A DNA stretch of 64,000 bases. Origin: an uncultured Pseudomonadales bacterium. Its GTDB lineage: Bacteria > Pseudomonadota > Gammaproteobacteria > Pseudomonadales > Azotimanducaceae. Position numbers and translations under genes: made by a program. The stretch is taken from positions 62,001-126,000 of the forward strand of contig OY282430.1 of assembly GCA_958296025.1 (NCBI GenBank), given 5' to 3'. The notes under the pieces are model-generated. The model was given only the letters and a program-made list of their open reading frames with translations, made no database searches and was not told where the DNA came from. Numbering within the stretch: position 1 is the first letter of the stretch; every line of letters begins with the position of its first letter. This document shows positions 7,653-16,380 of the stretch, in pieces.

Positions 7653-8804
7653 GTGTTGGAAATTGACACGGTCTTGGTGAAGGTGGCCAGCCGATGTAAT
7701 ATAAACTGCTCGTACTGCTACGTTTACAACATGGGAGATACGCAGTGGGCCAGTATGCCCAAGCAGATCTCCCATGCGACGACAGCAGCCTTATCCAAAA
7801 ATTTGGAAACATTGGCCGACGCTCAAGAAAGACGATTCGCTGTAGTGTTGCATGGTGGAGAACCGTTGCTACTAGGATACAAGAAGCTGTCATACCTGCT
7901 CCTAAGCCTCCGAAAGACTCTTTCCACGGACTACTATCCGTTGAGTATTCAGACAAATGGCATATGTATAACTGATGACATCCTGGATCTTTGCTCAGAG
8001 CATCGTGTAAGCCTTAGCGTGAGTATTGACGGCCCCCAAAATGTCAATGACCGCCACAGGATAGATCATTTAGGCCGGGGAACTTATGCTCGAATTATCC
8101 GAGGCATCCAAAAACTCCGAGACCATCCAGACTCGGAATTTTTGTACGCTGGCATCTTATCTGTGATTGACCCCGAATCTGACCCAAGCGAGGTGTATTC
8201 ATCATTAAAGGACCTTGACGCTCCTAGTATGGATTTCCTATATAGGGACGGCAATCACACAGAGCTTCCTCCCGGAAAGAAGACCTTGCGATCTACTGAA
8301 TACGGCCAATGGTTGGTGGCTCTCTTGGGTGTATATCTAGCAGACCCTAATCCGCCCCGAATTCGATTCCTGGATGACATGATAAAACTGGTTCTTGGTG
8401 GTTACGGCACCAAGGAGGGGTTAGGATTTACTGATTACGGGATCATCATTATTGATACGGATGGATCCATATCGAAAAACGATACTCTAAAAAGCTCGTA
8501 TAATGGCGCGGACCGCTTCTCTCAGCCCTGGTCAGTTCACGCTCACAACCTTGTCGATATCTTGGACTCACCGGAATTTTCTGAATACCACGCCTTGCAG
8601 AGACCAACTGCCTCGTCATGCCTCTCATGTCCGGAACTAAAGGTATGCGGAGGCGGGATGCCTCTGCATAGATGGGGTAAGCAAAATGGGTATGACAATC
8701 CGTCGGTCTATTGCGCTGACCAAATGATTCTTATTAGCCAAGTTCGACATCAAATTGGATTGATAACAGGCGAGAAATTGGCGTATGAGCGACCATCTTG
8801 TTGA
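7653..8804 (+). CDS. Radical SAM/SPASM peptide maturase (FxsB/cyclophane-type)
   Basis: This is a 383-residue enzyme. The radical SAM cluster motif CNINCSYC (Cys15, Cys19, Cys22) sits in KVASRCNINCSYCYVYNMGD, a signature of the FxsB/XyeB-like branch that builds three-residue cyclophanes in peptides. VVLHGGEPLLLG is the SAM-binding GGEP motif. The C-terminus carries a SPASM-type cluster, CLSCPELKVCGGGMPLHRW, at about 333-352. The start is GTG with CAGGAGGG upstream. The predicted reaction is C-C crosslinking of Tyr or His rings to Arg beta carbons in the upstream peptide; the family assignment is strong, the bond type inferred. No RRE or occluding domain was recognised. The gene overlaps the next one by 20 bases, implying one operon. 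Confidence 0.9.
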   Translation: MLEIDTVLVKVASRCNINCSYCYVYNMGDTQWASMPKQISHATTAALSKNLETLADAQERRFAVVLHGGEPLLLGYKKLSYLLLSLRKTLSTDYYPLSIQTNGICITDDILDLCSEHRVSLSVSIDGPQNVNDRHRIDHLGRGTYARIIRGIQKLRDHPDSEFLYAGILSVIDPESDPSEVYSSLKDLDAPSMDFLYRDGNHTELPPGKKTLRSTEYGQWLVALLGVYLADPNPPRIRFLDDMIKLVLGGYGTKEGLGFTDYGIIIIDTDGSISKNDTLKSSYNGADRFSQPWSVHAHNLVDILDSPEFSEYHALQRPTASSCLSCPELKVCGGGMPLHRWGKQNGYDNPSVYCADQMILISQVRHQIGLITGEKLAYERPSC

Positions 8805-9381
8805 CTTGCATATCTCCGGGCCGTTTGCCGACCCGTTTAGTCATTTTCTATCACATAAAGTCTTTAAACCGGACGTGAGTCAAAGAATATTGACCTGGCT
8901 GGAAAACACCAGCCGCTGGAAGCTGGTGGAAACTAACTTTTACGAGCAATTTGAATTTAGTCTCTTGGACTGTCGCCCTCCCAAAGGCCTCGGGTTGCTG
9001 CGCTCACCTTTTTTCCTTAAGTCCCTAGGTAATCGGTTGGAGAAGTTGTTCAACACGAGTCTCGACGAACATCCCCATATCACAGCGCATAAGTTGGTTC
9101 CGGGGCAAAGTATTAGGCTTCACAATGATTTCATTCCGGGGGGTGAAACTCATCGAGTTCTCATTCAACTAAATGGGGGCTGGAATACCGCTCAAGGTGG
9201 GCTTCTGGTCTTTTTTGGCGGTGATTGTTCGGAGGATGTGCGTAAGATATTTCATCCTCGGCACAATAGCGCCATTGGATTTGCGATATCCGAGAGGTCT
9301 TACCACGCCGTATCCACCATCCACACAGGGGAGCGCTTTACACTCGTCTATTCCTTTTCCGAGAGATTGACCGGTGCGTGA
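8785..9381 (+). CDS. Fe(II)/2-oxoglutarate-dependent oxygenase
   Basis: The 198-residue protein has the double-stranded beta-helix facial triad: HxD in RLHNDF (His113, Asp115) and His174 in SYHAVS. ERFTLVYSF follows, with Arg184 at the 2-oxoglutarate-binding position. GGLLVFF and IQLNGGWN are typical of prolyl-4-hydroxylase-like oxygenases of the 2OG-FeII_Oxy group. The N-terminal 90 residues lack the metal motif and may bind the peptide. It overlaps the radical SAM gene by 20 bases and the HExxH gene by 8, so it most likely hydroxylates the same precursor. The target residue cannot be told from sequence. A role outside the peptide pathway is possible but unlikely with this spacing. Confidence 0.88.
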   Translation: MSDHLVDLHISGPFADPFSHFLSHKVFKPDVSQRILTWLENTSRWKLVETNFYEQFEFSLLDCRPPKGLGLLRSPFFLKSLGNRLEKLFNTSLDEHPHITAHKLVPGQSIRLHNDFIPGGETHRVLIQLNGGWNTAQGGLLVFFGGDCSEDVRKIFHPRHNSAIGFAISERSYHAVSTIHTGERFTLVYSFSERLTGA

Positions 9382-10252
9382 TATTCAGACCCAAGTTTTG
9401 TCTGTCGTAGATAAATATCCTAGTTGCCTGTGGACTCCAAGTCTTGCAAAACTGTTGGCAGAGCATAAACAACTAGGTCTCCTTCAACAGATCGGAATGG
9501 CGATTGGCGACTACGGGACCCATCGCCTATTAGTGGGCTCAAGTTCTAGCTCTCGAAGAGTTGTCGCTTCGGAGCCAATCTCTCACACGGAAAGTGACGA
9601 CGAGCTGAAGCAGGTTATATCGATAGAAGTTCTGCCAAAGGACGACCGGGAGAAATACCGTGAGCGTGGGGTAGCTTTTTTTTCAGAGCACGAGTTGGCT
9701 TGCTCGACGGTACTTGAATGTTTTAGGGACGCTGTAGAAATCATAAATTTGATACCCCAGCTTGGAGAAACCATTGGTTTTCTGGCTAGGATATGTCACA
9801 TGCTTAAGTCTGATGATGATGGTTCGGATATAAGTTACAGTGACCCTCTTGTTCCATTTTCGATCTGGGTGTCCGTCCCGCGAGGCAGAGTAGCGAACGA
9901 TAGTTTGAGGGTGTCAGAATCCATCTTACATGAATCCATGCATCTTCAGCTAACCCTTATTGAAGGGGTTTTGCCGCTTATTCACTCTCAGGAGCAGACC
10001 TTTTTTTCCCCGTGGAAAAAGGCATGGCGACCATCACTAGGTATCCTGCATTCCTTGTATGTTTTTCGTGCCATTGACCAATTTTTTGAGCGACTACTAT
10101 CTCGTTCCATATGGGCTCCTGAGGATATTAGGCATATGGAGAGGCGCCGCATGCAAATTGGGCAACAAATTTCGCAATTTGAAGGGATTCTCGAGTCTTC
10201 AGACTTTACAGATGTGGGAAGGAATTTGGTGACAAGGCTACTGACTGTTTAG
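9374..10252 (+). CDS. HExxH-motif peptide-modifying enzyme (aKG-HExxH type)
   Basis: The 292-residue protein has a zincin-like motif, ESILHESMHLQL (His186, Glu187, His190), followed by W.PSLGILHSLYVF with His226. This spacing and the downstream aromatic/His block are characteristic of the HExxH proteins that accompany or are fused to FxsB-type radical SAM enzymes. Some members are described as 2-oxoglutarate-dependent peptide beta-hydroxylases rather than proteases. The start is GTG, overlapping the oxygenase stop by 8 bases. The N-terminal ~180 residues are unassigned. With two different oxygenase folds in one operon, dual hydroxylation of the cyclophane peptide is a reasonable inference. 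Alternatively it may be a leader peptidase, since no other protease gene is present. Confidence 0.75.
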   Translation: MRDIQTQVLSVVDKYPSCLWTPSLAKLLAEHKQLGLLQQIGMAIGDYGTHRLLVGSSSSSRRVVASEPISHTESDDELKQVISIEVLPKDDREKYRERGVAFFSEHELACSTVLECFRDAVEIINLIPQLGETIGFLARICHMLKSDDDGSDISYSDPLVPFSIWVSVPRGRVANDSLRVSESILHESMHLQLTLIEGVLPLIHSQEQTFFSPWKKAWRPSLGILHSLYVFRAIDQFFERLLSRSIWAPEDIRHMERRRMQIGQQISQFEGILESSDFTDVGRNLVTRLLTV

Positions 10253-10339
10253 ACTGGAGGCGCACCTCTACTTCGACAGGCGGATGGCCGCGGTCGTCCC
10301 TGCGAGGCACTTTAGGGGCGGAGCCTGGCTGAACGGGTG

Positions 10340-11125
10340 CTAAGCCAACTGTGCCCCAGTCCTGCAATCTTCCTCAAATCGCTTGGCAAACGCACTGTAC
10401 TCCGCCTGATCGGAAACGGCGGACTGGATTTTCTGCTTAGCCAGTTCAACCAGTTCCACGAAGTCCGTATTATTGGACATTTCATCCCCCAATTTGACTA
10501 TGCGAATAAGGATACGCAACGACTGCAACCGCTCTCTCCGGTTCTCTTCTAAAGCAACTCGATTGAGGTCGAGGCAGTCAATGGTCTCTTTCCCCCGCTC
10601 TGTACGGTAGCCTATGGTAGATCCAGAAAAATGGAAGTGCGTATTGGGATCATCTCTTGCCGGATGTACAAGCACCGGTTTCTCACATTCAATAGGATCC
10701 TCGTGACTCCGAGCTCGATTGCCTTCATCTAGAAGAGGGAACAGATCGTTCTTATTTGTGTTGCAAACGGGACAACACATAAGGAGATTATCCCAATCAT
10801 AAACTAGCCAATAGTATCCCGGATATAGTCTAGGATGTTCTATCGATTGCCGTGTGCAGCTTTTTGGACGATAATGTTCGATGTTTGGGTAAGTCGCAGC
10901 GAGAATCTTAGTTTCACAGTAGCAGCACTTTCCGTATTGTGCGTGGAGTAGGTGTTCTCTCACTTCACTGTTTCCATAGATATTGGGGTCAAAGATAAAC
11001 CTTTTCACGCCTGACCTGTAGTCTTCGCCAAATTTAATGTAGGAATCACAATCCTCCTTGGTCCTCTGACCTCCCTTGCGCGAAAGCTTTGGTGGAACAC
11101 TGGGCGGCTTTACGATTCTAATCAT
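10340..11125 (-). CDS. HNH endonuclease, Septu PtuB-like
   Basis: This 261-residue protein carries a cysteine-rich HNH/McrA-type nuclease: GKCCYCET, then IEHYRPK with the catalytic His, then YYWLVYDWDNLLMCCPVCNTNKNDLFP. The two CxxC knuckles bind a structural Zn. An N-terminal tail and a C-terminal helical region (RRERLQSLRILIRIVKLG) flank the core. The start at 11125 is preferred; a GTG at 11137 would sit directly on the AAGGAG site. It lies 16 bases after the ATPase, same strand, the order and pairing of Septu-type systems (PtuA ATPase + PtuB HNH) that degrade nucleic acid on phage infection. GC content is lower than in the flanking repeated genes, suggesting transfer. Confidence 0.85.
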   Translation of the reverse strand: MIRIVKPPSVPPKLSRKGGQRTKEDCDSYIKFGEDYRSGVKRFIFDPNIYGNSEVREHLLHAQYGKCCYCETKILAATYPNIEHYRPKSCTRQSIEHPRLYPGYYWLVYDWDNLLMCCPVCNTNKNDLFPLLDEGNRARSHEDPIECEKPVLVHPARDDPNTHFHFSGSTIGYRTERGKETIDCLDLNRVALEENRRERLQSLRILIRIVKLGDEMSNNTDFVELVELAKQKIQSAVSDQAEYSAFAKRFEEDCRTGAQLA

Positions 11126-11141
11126 TAGTAGCAGCACTCCT

Positions 11142-12524
11142 TCACTTTGTTTCTGCGATAATGGCCGCCGCTTTGCGTATTATTTCCATAGCTTCCCGAT
11201 CCTTCGGAGTTTCTGCGGTTGGCAGGCTATCAAGTTCGTCCTCAATTTCGCTCAGCCGTATCCTATCTGTATCAGATAGGCTCGGCTTGCTGCACAAATC
11301 GGTCTTTTCATCGATAAGAGCTTCAACGTGAGGGCTTCGTGAGGAGGATAGGCCAAAAAGTGGGCTGGTGAGAATTTGGTCAACTCTCCACCCCTCAACG
11401 GCTTCTGGATTGTTTTCGATTACTACCTGCCCACACTCTTGCCGCAATACAACTAGATTAGCCTTTTTTGTCACCTGAGCCATCAGGGGACTATGTGCAG
11501 TTGCAATAAACTGGATATTACGAAAAAGGTCGCTCAAATACTTAATTATGCGTCGCTGCCATAGGGGGTGTAAATGAAGGTCGAGTTCGTCTATTATCAC
11601 AATGGCAGGCTCAACTAGCGGATTATCGCTTTCCGGGTAGTACCGATATAGTCGAGTTGCGAGGTCCAGGACCAAAGCTAATGTTGTTTGGTAGCCTAGG
11701 CTTAGAGCAGAAAGTGGGATGGAGCCATAAGGAGTAAGAAATCTAACACCACCACCACTATTCTCATCTGGGATTCCGAGGCTCTTTAAGCTCTTTGGTC
11801 CCAAAATTTCTATATCTCGTGCATTCTTAACATCTGGAAGGATTGTAGCGAGCATTTCCTTTACCTTTTCTAGATGTGACGCGACTACTTTTCTTTTGAT
11901 GGAAGCGTAATCCAGGTCCAGTAGAATGTTTTCTGCGTCGTAGAGCTCTGTTGCTCCCGAAAAGAGAGAAGCTAGAGGGTCACGAAGTTCTGCGTTATGG
12001 ATATTTAGTCTGCCCATGCGCCGATCTGCGCCGTAGGCAAAAATGGGCAGACCTTGAGACGGAAATTCTATCTCTTTGGGAAGCTCGCCACGCGGATCGA
12101 AATCCGCCAACTTTTGATTGTTCCCCTCCATTTTGATACCTGTTTTAATTTCTAGTGCTTGCCCATTTTCTGCTGTGTTGAGTTCTTGACCGGTACTCAA
12201 TGTCGCCTTGATGTTGGCTTCTGCTGATTGCGCTACGCGAAGCAGTGAATCGAGCACTTTGTTTTCTTCTTCAGCTAGCGCGGGCTGAATATCTGTCGAG
12301 GCATCTTGGTCCTGGGAGTTGGTAGTTATTTTTGGAACAGGCCTCATCCAAGCTAGGCATTGGAGTAAAGTGGTTTTTCCAACGCCGTTGTCTCCCAAAA
12401 GCAGGGTCCATTGAGGTAAGCGACCGTCTGAGCCACACAGATTTAGAACTTGTCGTTTCCCAAAACAGCGGACATTCTCTAGTTCAAGAGATTTGTAGTA
12501 AATTAGTGACTGCGGATTTGCCAT
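11142..12524 (-). CDS. AAA/ABC-type ATPase, Septu PtuA-like
   Basis: The 460-residue SMC/RecF-like ATPase has Walker A in LLGDNGVGKTTLLQ (about 42-55), an ABC signature-like LSALSLGYQTTLALV, Walker B with DExD in AIVIIDELDLHLHP (about 308-321), and an H-loop in IATAHSP. There is no long coiled coil, unlike Rad50. This matches AAA_21-type ATPases of Septu/PtuA and retron-associated effectors, which form a complex with the HNH partner encoded directly downstream. SD AAGGAT precedes the ATG by about 7 bases, and a TATAAT box lies 33 bases upstream. Copy 2 of the repeated secreted gene lies upstream on the same strand without a full terminator, so read-through transcription is possible. Confidence 0.87.
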   Translation of the reverse strand: MANPQSLIYYKSLELENVRCFGKRQVLNLCGSDGRLPQWTLLLGDNGVGKTTLLQCLAWMRPVPKITTNSQDQDASTDIQPALAEEENKVLDSLLRVAQSAEANIKATLSTGQELNTAENGQALEIKTGIKMEGNNQKLADFDPRGELPKEIEFPSQGLPIFAYGADRRMGRLNIHNAELRDPLASLFSGATELYDAENILLDLDYASIKRKVVASHLEKVKEMLATILPDVKNARDIEILGPKSLKSLGIPDENSGGGVRFLTPYGSIPLSALSLGYQTTLALVLDLATRLYRYYPESDNPLVEPAIVIIDELDLHLHPLWQRRIIKYLSDLFRNIQFIATAHSPLMAQVTKKANLVVLRQECGQVVIENNPEAVEGWRVDQILTSPLFGLSSSRSPHVEALIDEKTDLCSKPSLSDTDRIRLSEIEDELDSLPTAETPKDREAMEIIRKAAAIIAETK

Positions 12525-12556
12525 GCTCAGATCCTTGATCTGCGGTTTGGTCGCCG

Positions 12557-12562
12557 ATTATA
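12557..12562 (-). promoter_or_regulatory. Candidate -10 box of the ATPase/HNH operon
   Basis: A perfect TATAAT (minus strand) lies 33 bases before the ATPase start. A GTGACA is found upstream, but the 14-base spacing is shorter than ideal, so the -35 element is unclear. Confidence 0.45.
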
Positions 12563-12639
12563 CTGTTTTTAGCCTGTGTCACCCTGCTTTTTCTGCCGTT
12601 TTACCTCTTGATGGGGGCGTTGAGGGGTGCTGTAAGGCG

Positions 12640-12698
12640 CTAGCGGCGCTCGCGCATCTCCTTGAGCACTTCGGCCTTGGGGTCGCCGTAGTCGCGGG
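12640..12698 (-). pseudogene. Short C-terminal remnant of an unidentified gene
   Basis: The minus strand reads PRDYGDPKAEVLKEMRERR followed by a stop at 12640. This is a plausible charged protein tail cut off on its 5' side exactly where copy 2's 3' flank begins (GTCGCGGGGTA). Nothing longer is present, so the parent family cannot be named. It may mark a recombination junction. Confidence 0.25.
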
Positions 12699-12718
12699 GT
12701 ATGAGCGTACGGCAGGCA

Positions 12719-15001
12719 TCACCGCTCAATGACCGGAAGCATGGCTTCCGAACACCGGAGATCCACCAGCCCCTGACCGAATTCACGGTCAATGCCCGGT
12801 GCGCCGATGTCCTGCGCACAGTGTTTCAGCACACGCACCACCTCCGCAGCGCTCTCATAGAGCTGAAAGAGGTGGAAGACCATGGCACTGAGTTTCGCGG
12901 TCGCACCGGAGGTGTGACCGATATCCAACACGGTGAAACAGTGTTCCATGAAGTCACCGCACTTGTAGACATCCCGGTCCGGCACGATCGCGCCGGACTG
13001 TCGGCGGATTGCCGCGGTCGCCATCAGCCCTTTCCCCGTGTTCAGCGCGTCGCGCATATCGTAGTAGGAGGTTTCGTTCCTGCTCCAACCGCAGGAGGTG
13101 ATGGTGTCCGTCCGCCAGATATCCCGATGGTGCGGGCCCTTAATACAGGGATCCGGTGACCCGTTGGTGAACTGCACATTCCCGGCAGCGACCGGGACCA
13201 CCATGTTGAGCGACCGGAGCCGCGCGTCGTCACCGTCGCTGAACGCGTTGCCCACCGACCGGTTCACCACCAGGGTCTCGGCGCGCAGGGCGCGGTGCAC
13301 GGGGCGGAGGAAGCCTTTAAGGCCGCCAAGCGCACTGTCTCTGTTGCTCGTCAACTCAGGACCGGGCACGACGATACTGGCGCTCGGTACCCCTTCTGCC
13401 CGCATATGTCCGAGCATGCGCTCCGCATGCGAGCCGCTTAGGGCTTTACCCGCCGACAACTCCCATATCACCAGCTTCTTCCGGTGTCCGCCGGCCTCGG
13501 TAATGCGTTCCAGGAGGCCGAGGAGTCCGGGGAAGTTTTTCGTGTTCACAAACACCGACCGGTACGCCGGGAGCGTGGAGAGGTTCGTCAGGTGGCCGGT
13601 GGGGGTCTCCATGAGGTTCATGACGGTGAGCGTTCGCTCATTTATCGCACCGATATCGGTGTAGCCGAATTCACTCATCCGAAGACGCCACTTACCGTCA
13701 CCGTCGCCGAAAAATTGCTCCAAAAACGCCGCATCGGTGCGGCGCGCCTGATGGCGTTCCAAATGGCCCGTACCGACCGAGCTGGTGAGCGTCCCGGCAT
13801 CATCCACGCCTTCAAAGTTCACGAATGCCCGCTGATCGGACGCGTTGAGCGTCCGCACGATACTCCGTTGCGTCGTATTGCTCGCCGGATTGAAGGTGGC
13901 TACCTGGTAGTCAAGGACCCCGGCATGCACCGTATCGTGCAGCGCGGTCAGGAAGCCGTCCTGCTTGGTGCGCATGTAACTGAGCACCCGTACGGTGCCG
14001 GTCACGGTCAGATGCCAGTCGCCGGTGCCGTCGCCGATACCGGTGATTAACTTCCGGTCGTTCCCGTGCTCCAGATCATCGGCGTTGAAGTGTATCGCTT
14101 CATTCGCGCCGACGGAGAGCCGTACCGTGCCGCGTTCCGTGGCGGAGTCGTCAAATGCCCTGAAGATCACCGTCTGCTCCGTATCCGTCTCGTTGATGAT
14201 CCGGACGAAGCCCTGCCGGTTCTCCGAAGCCGCGGGGAAGAGGGGCACCAGGGTGGTGCCTGTCTCCGGCGCGGTGGAGAGGTTCGTCAGATGGCCGGTG
14301 GGGGTTGCCATGAGGGACATGACGAGGAGGGGCTGGTTCGCGGTCACCCTGAGGCGCCACTTGCCCGCTCCGTCGCCGAGTCCCATGGTTTCCAGTTCCT
14401 GTGCCGTGAGCACGCGTGCCGCGTTGGCGGCGATGCGTGCCGTGACCGTGCTGCGTCCTGCGGTGCCCCGGTCATCGGTGCCCGCGATAGTCGCTGACAC
14501 TGCGGTGGCGGAAGGATTCACGATGCGCAGGATACTCCGCTGCCTCGTGTTGCTGCCGGGGTTGAAGATATGCACCCGGTAGGCGCCGTCTTCATCTCTG
14601 GGCACGGTGTCATGCAGGGAGGTCAGAAAGCCGTCCTGCCTGGTCCGCATGTAAACGGGAGCCGTAAAGACGAGGTCACTGGTCAGTTCCAGTCGCCAGT
14701 CACCGTCGCCGGGACCGATGCCCGTCAGAATGCCCTTCGCCGTGTTACCGTTTTCCAGGTCATTGGCGTTGAAGTGTTTGACTTCTTCGCCTTTCTCAAA
14801 CGCTATGGTTTCCGTCCGCCGTGCACCGGTGTCGGTGTAGGCGGTGATACGCAGCGCGCCGGCATGGGCATACGGGTTGATCACCCGTATGAAGCCCTGC
14901 CGATTCTCCGAGGCGGCGGGAAACAGGGGCACGGTCTGTGTCACTGCTGCCGCTTCACAGACAAGCAGCAGCGGCAGAATGCCTACGGCAAATCGGCGCA
15001 T
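12719..15001 (-). CDS. Secreted four-module protein with divergent subtilase-like domain, copy 2
   Basis: This copy has 760 residues and the same signal peptide (MRRFAVGILPLLLVCEAAA), four modules and C-terminal S8-like domain as copy 1. Differences concentrate in the C-terminal domain. The His motif reads SGSH instead of SGTH, and the segment after VVPGPEL reads TSNRDSALGGLKGFL. The NRSVG, VAAGN and HTSGATA motifs are intact, and the Asp position again reads LVIWE. The start at 15001 is chosen for the signal peptide; AAGGGA precedes it. The 3' side keeps GTCGCGGGGTA but lacks the opposing arm and T-run, so no terminator is visible and transcription could run on toward the ATPase/HNH pair. 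Its 5' flank (15001-15449) is duplicated upstream of copy 4. Confidence 0.85.
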   Translation of the reverse strand: MRRFAVGILPLLLVCEAAAVTQTVPLFPAASENRQGFIRVINPYAHAGALRITAYTDTGARRTETIAFEKGEEVKHFNANDLENGNTAKGILTGIGPGDGDWRLELTSDLVFTAPVYMRTRQDGFLTSLHDTVPRDEDGAYRVHIFNPGSNTRQRSILRIVNPSATAVSATIAGTDDRGTAGRSTVTARIAANAARVLTAQELETMGLGDGAGKWRLRVTANQPLLVMSLMATPTGHLTNLSTAPETGTTLVPLFPAASENRQGFVRIINETDTEQTVIFRAFDDSATERGTVRLSVGANEAIHFNADDLEHGNDRKLITGIGDGTGDWHLTVTGTVRVLSYMRTKQDGFLTALHDTVHAGVLDYQVATFNPASNTTQRSIVRTLNASDQRAFVNFEGVDDAGTLTSSVGTGHLERHQARRTDAAFLEQFFGDGDGKWRLRMSEFGYTDIGAINERTLTVMNLMETPTGHLTNLSTLPAYRSVFVNTKNFPGLLGLLERITEAGGHRKKLVIWELSAGKALSGSHAERMLGHMRAEGVPSASIVVPGPELTSNRDSALGGLKGFLRPVHRALRAETLVVNRSVGNAFSDGDDARLRSLNMVVPVAAGNVQFTNGSPDPCIKGPHHRDIWRTDTITSCGWSRNETSYYDMRDALNTGKGLMATAAIRRQSGAIVPDRDVYKCGDFMEHCFTVLDIGHTSGATAKLSAMVFHLFQLYESAAEVVRVLKHCAQDIGAPGIDREFGQGLVDLRCSEAMLPVIER

Positions 15002-15449
15002 GGTGGATTTTTCCCTTGGCTGCTGAATTTTGCCGTCCACGGCCTTGTCGGCGTTCACTGCGCCGGTGGACGGGCTGCGGGGCTGAGTATATGCATTTCT
15101 CCACCCCGTGCTACCATGAGGCGCATGACCGCACATGAGCACAACCAACTGCAGGTCGTTGACCAGAGGGGGCACCGTGGTCAGGTCTGACGTCGAAAGC
15201 AGGCCAAAGCCCGATCTCGCCAAGGTTGACTCGGTGCTTCGTACGCACTGCTGGTTGCCGGGGAGCAGGACGACCACTTCGACCGGCAGTTGGGGCCGAT
15301 CCACCTACTGAAATACGTCTATTTGGCGGACCTTGCCCATGCCGAAAAGCATTTGGGTCTTACCTATACCGGCATACCATGGAAATTTTATAAGTTCGGC
15401 CCTTGGTCCCAGATGGTTCATGATCGAATTGAACCAGCGCTTCATGCAA
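15001..15449. repeat. Duplicated flank, copy A
   Basis: The ~449 bases upstream of copy 2 recur upstream of copy 4 (23341-23787) almost unchanged, with small indels near the gene start. The shared segment contains the presumed promoter region of the repeated gene and the first part of a DUF4065-like gene. Similarity stops abruptly after CTTCATGCAA, which marks a breakpoint. Confidence 0.85.
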
Positions 15450-15985
15450 TCGGCGCTGAGAGGAAGTCTTTCCAAAGCAGTTACGAGGAAAGGAAGGACT
15501 GGGTGCGTTGGTCAATGCGAGACGCCGCCTTGCTAAGGGAAAAGGGCCGTGAACTCCCGCCCGCCGTCACCGCTCACTTGAGGGCCAACGTGCGCGAATT
15601 TGGAAAGGATACTGCAAGGTTGCTGCATTATGTGTACGGCACCGCCCCCATGCGCACCGCTGCGCCCAATGAGGATTTGGACTTTGCGGTGGCGGAGGAT
15701 GCATCGGATGATGACGCCGATCCACCATCCCTAAGGATGGATAAACTGTCGAACAAAGCAAGAAAGCGCTTGCGGCAGCGCTTGCTGGCGCTAAGACAGA
15801 AGCGAAAGAGTATAAAGACAGAGGCCAGTTCAGCCAATGAGCCTCCGTATGATGAAGTCTATTATGATGGGCTTGCTTGGCTTGACAGCTTGGCGGGACA
15901 AGCATTTTCGGAGCGAAGAATTGTAGTTGAGTTTTCGGATGAAGTGTGGAAATCCAACTCTAGAAAGGGCGAAGATGTATCCTGA
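15290..15985 (+). CDS. DUF4065/SocA-like antitoxin-type protein, likely 5'-frameshifted
   Basis: The frame encodes LLKYVYLADLAHAEKHLG...TYTGIPWKFYKFGPWS, which matches the N-terminal pattern of the DUF4065 (SocA/Panacea-like) domain: 'YLAD', then 'TG', then 'GP'. A basic C-terminal region, KARKRLRQRLLALRQKRK, follows. Read from TTG at 15290 it is 231 residues, but the natural N-terminus seems to lie in another frame. VRSDVESRPKPDLAKVDSVL starts at GTG 15177, and the in-frame continuation YALLVAGEQDDHFDRQL is reached only if one base is restored near 15241. Such domains often neutralise toxins. The next gene overlaps by 11 bases. The frameshift probably disables it unless an internal start is used. 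Confidence 0.5.
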   Translation: MGPIHLLKYVYLADLAHAEKHLGLTYTGIPWKFYKFGPWSQMVHDRIEPALHAIGAERKSFQSSYEERKDWVRWSMRDAALLREKGRELPPAVTAHLRANVREFGKDTARLLHYVYGTAPMRTAAPNEDLDFAVAEDASDDDADPPSLRMDKLSNKARKRLRQRLLALRQKRKSIKTEASSANEPPYDEVYYDGLAWLDSLAGQAFSERRIVVEFSDEVWKSNSRKGEDVS

Positions 15986-16376
15986 TGACAGCATCCAATT
16001 TGCCTTCTTCAGCGAGGGGGATTGGTGGAAAAGGAACGATGAGCGTGTGCCGAGACGTGGTTCCCTGATATGGGCGATTGTGCCCTACGTCGATCAAATT
16101 CCCTATGCTTTCGACCCGGTTGGCAGACGCCAGCCCGATCGACACAATGACGCGGAATTTCGGATTGTCCCCATGGATGCCAAGCAGTCACTTGGACAAG
16201 CTGATTTGCCCGTTGCTGCGTTTCCGATCCGGGAGGGGGAAACATGGGCTGCGTATCGATCAAAGAGACGGCCGTGCTTGGTGTTGGGTTGCCCCGGCGA
16301 GCAGGTAACCGGGGATCTGACGAGGGGCAAGCCCAAAAGTGGAACTGCTCCCACTCTTCTCGTTGCACCCTACTAA
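15975..16376 (+). CDS. Unknown partner of the DUF4065-like gene, 3'-truncated
   Basis: The 133-residue product begins MYPDDSIQFAFFSEGDWWKRND and contains RSKRRPCLVLGCPGEQVTGDLTRG. ATG at 15975 overlaps the previous gene, suggesting coupled translation of a two-gene unit. The sequence ends TLLVAPY exactly where the short repeat shared with copies 4 and 5 begins (16381), so the original 3' end appears replaced. I do not recognise the family. Position next to a DUF4065-like gene makes a toxin plausible, but there is no catalytic motif I can name. Confidence 0.45.
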   Translation: MYPDDSIQFAFFSEGDWWKRNDERVPRRGSLIWAIVPYVDQIPYAFDPVGRRQPDRHNDAEFRIVPMDAKQSLGQADLPVAAFPIREGETWAAYRSKRRPCLVLGCPGEQVTGDLTRGKPKSGTAPTLLVAPY

Positions 16377-16380
16377 GTGG

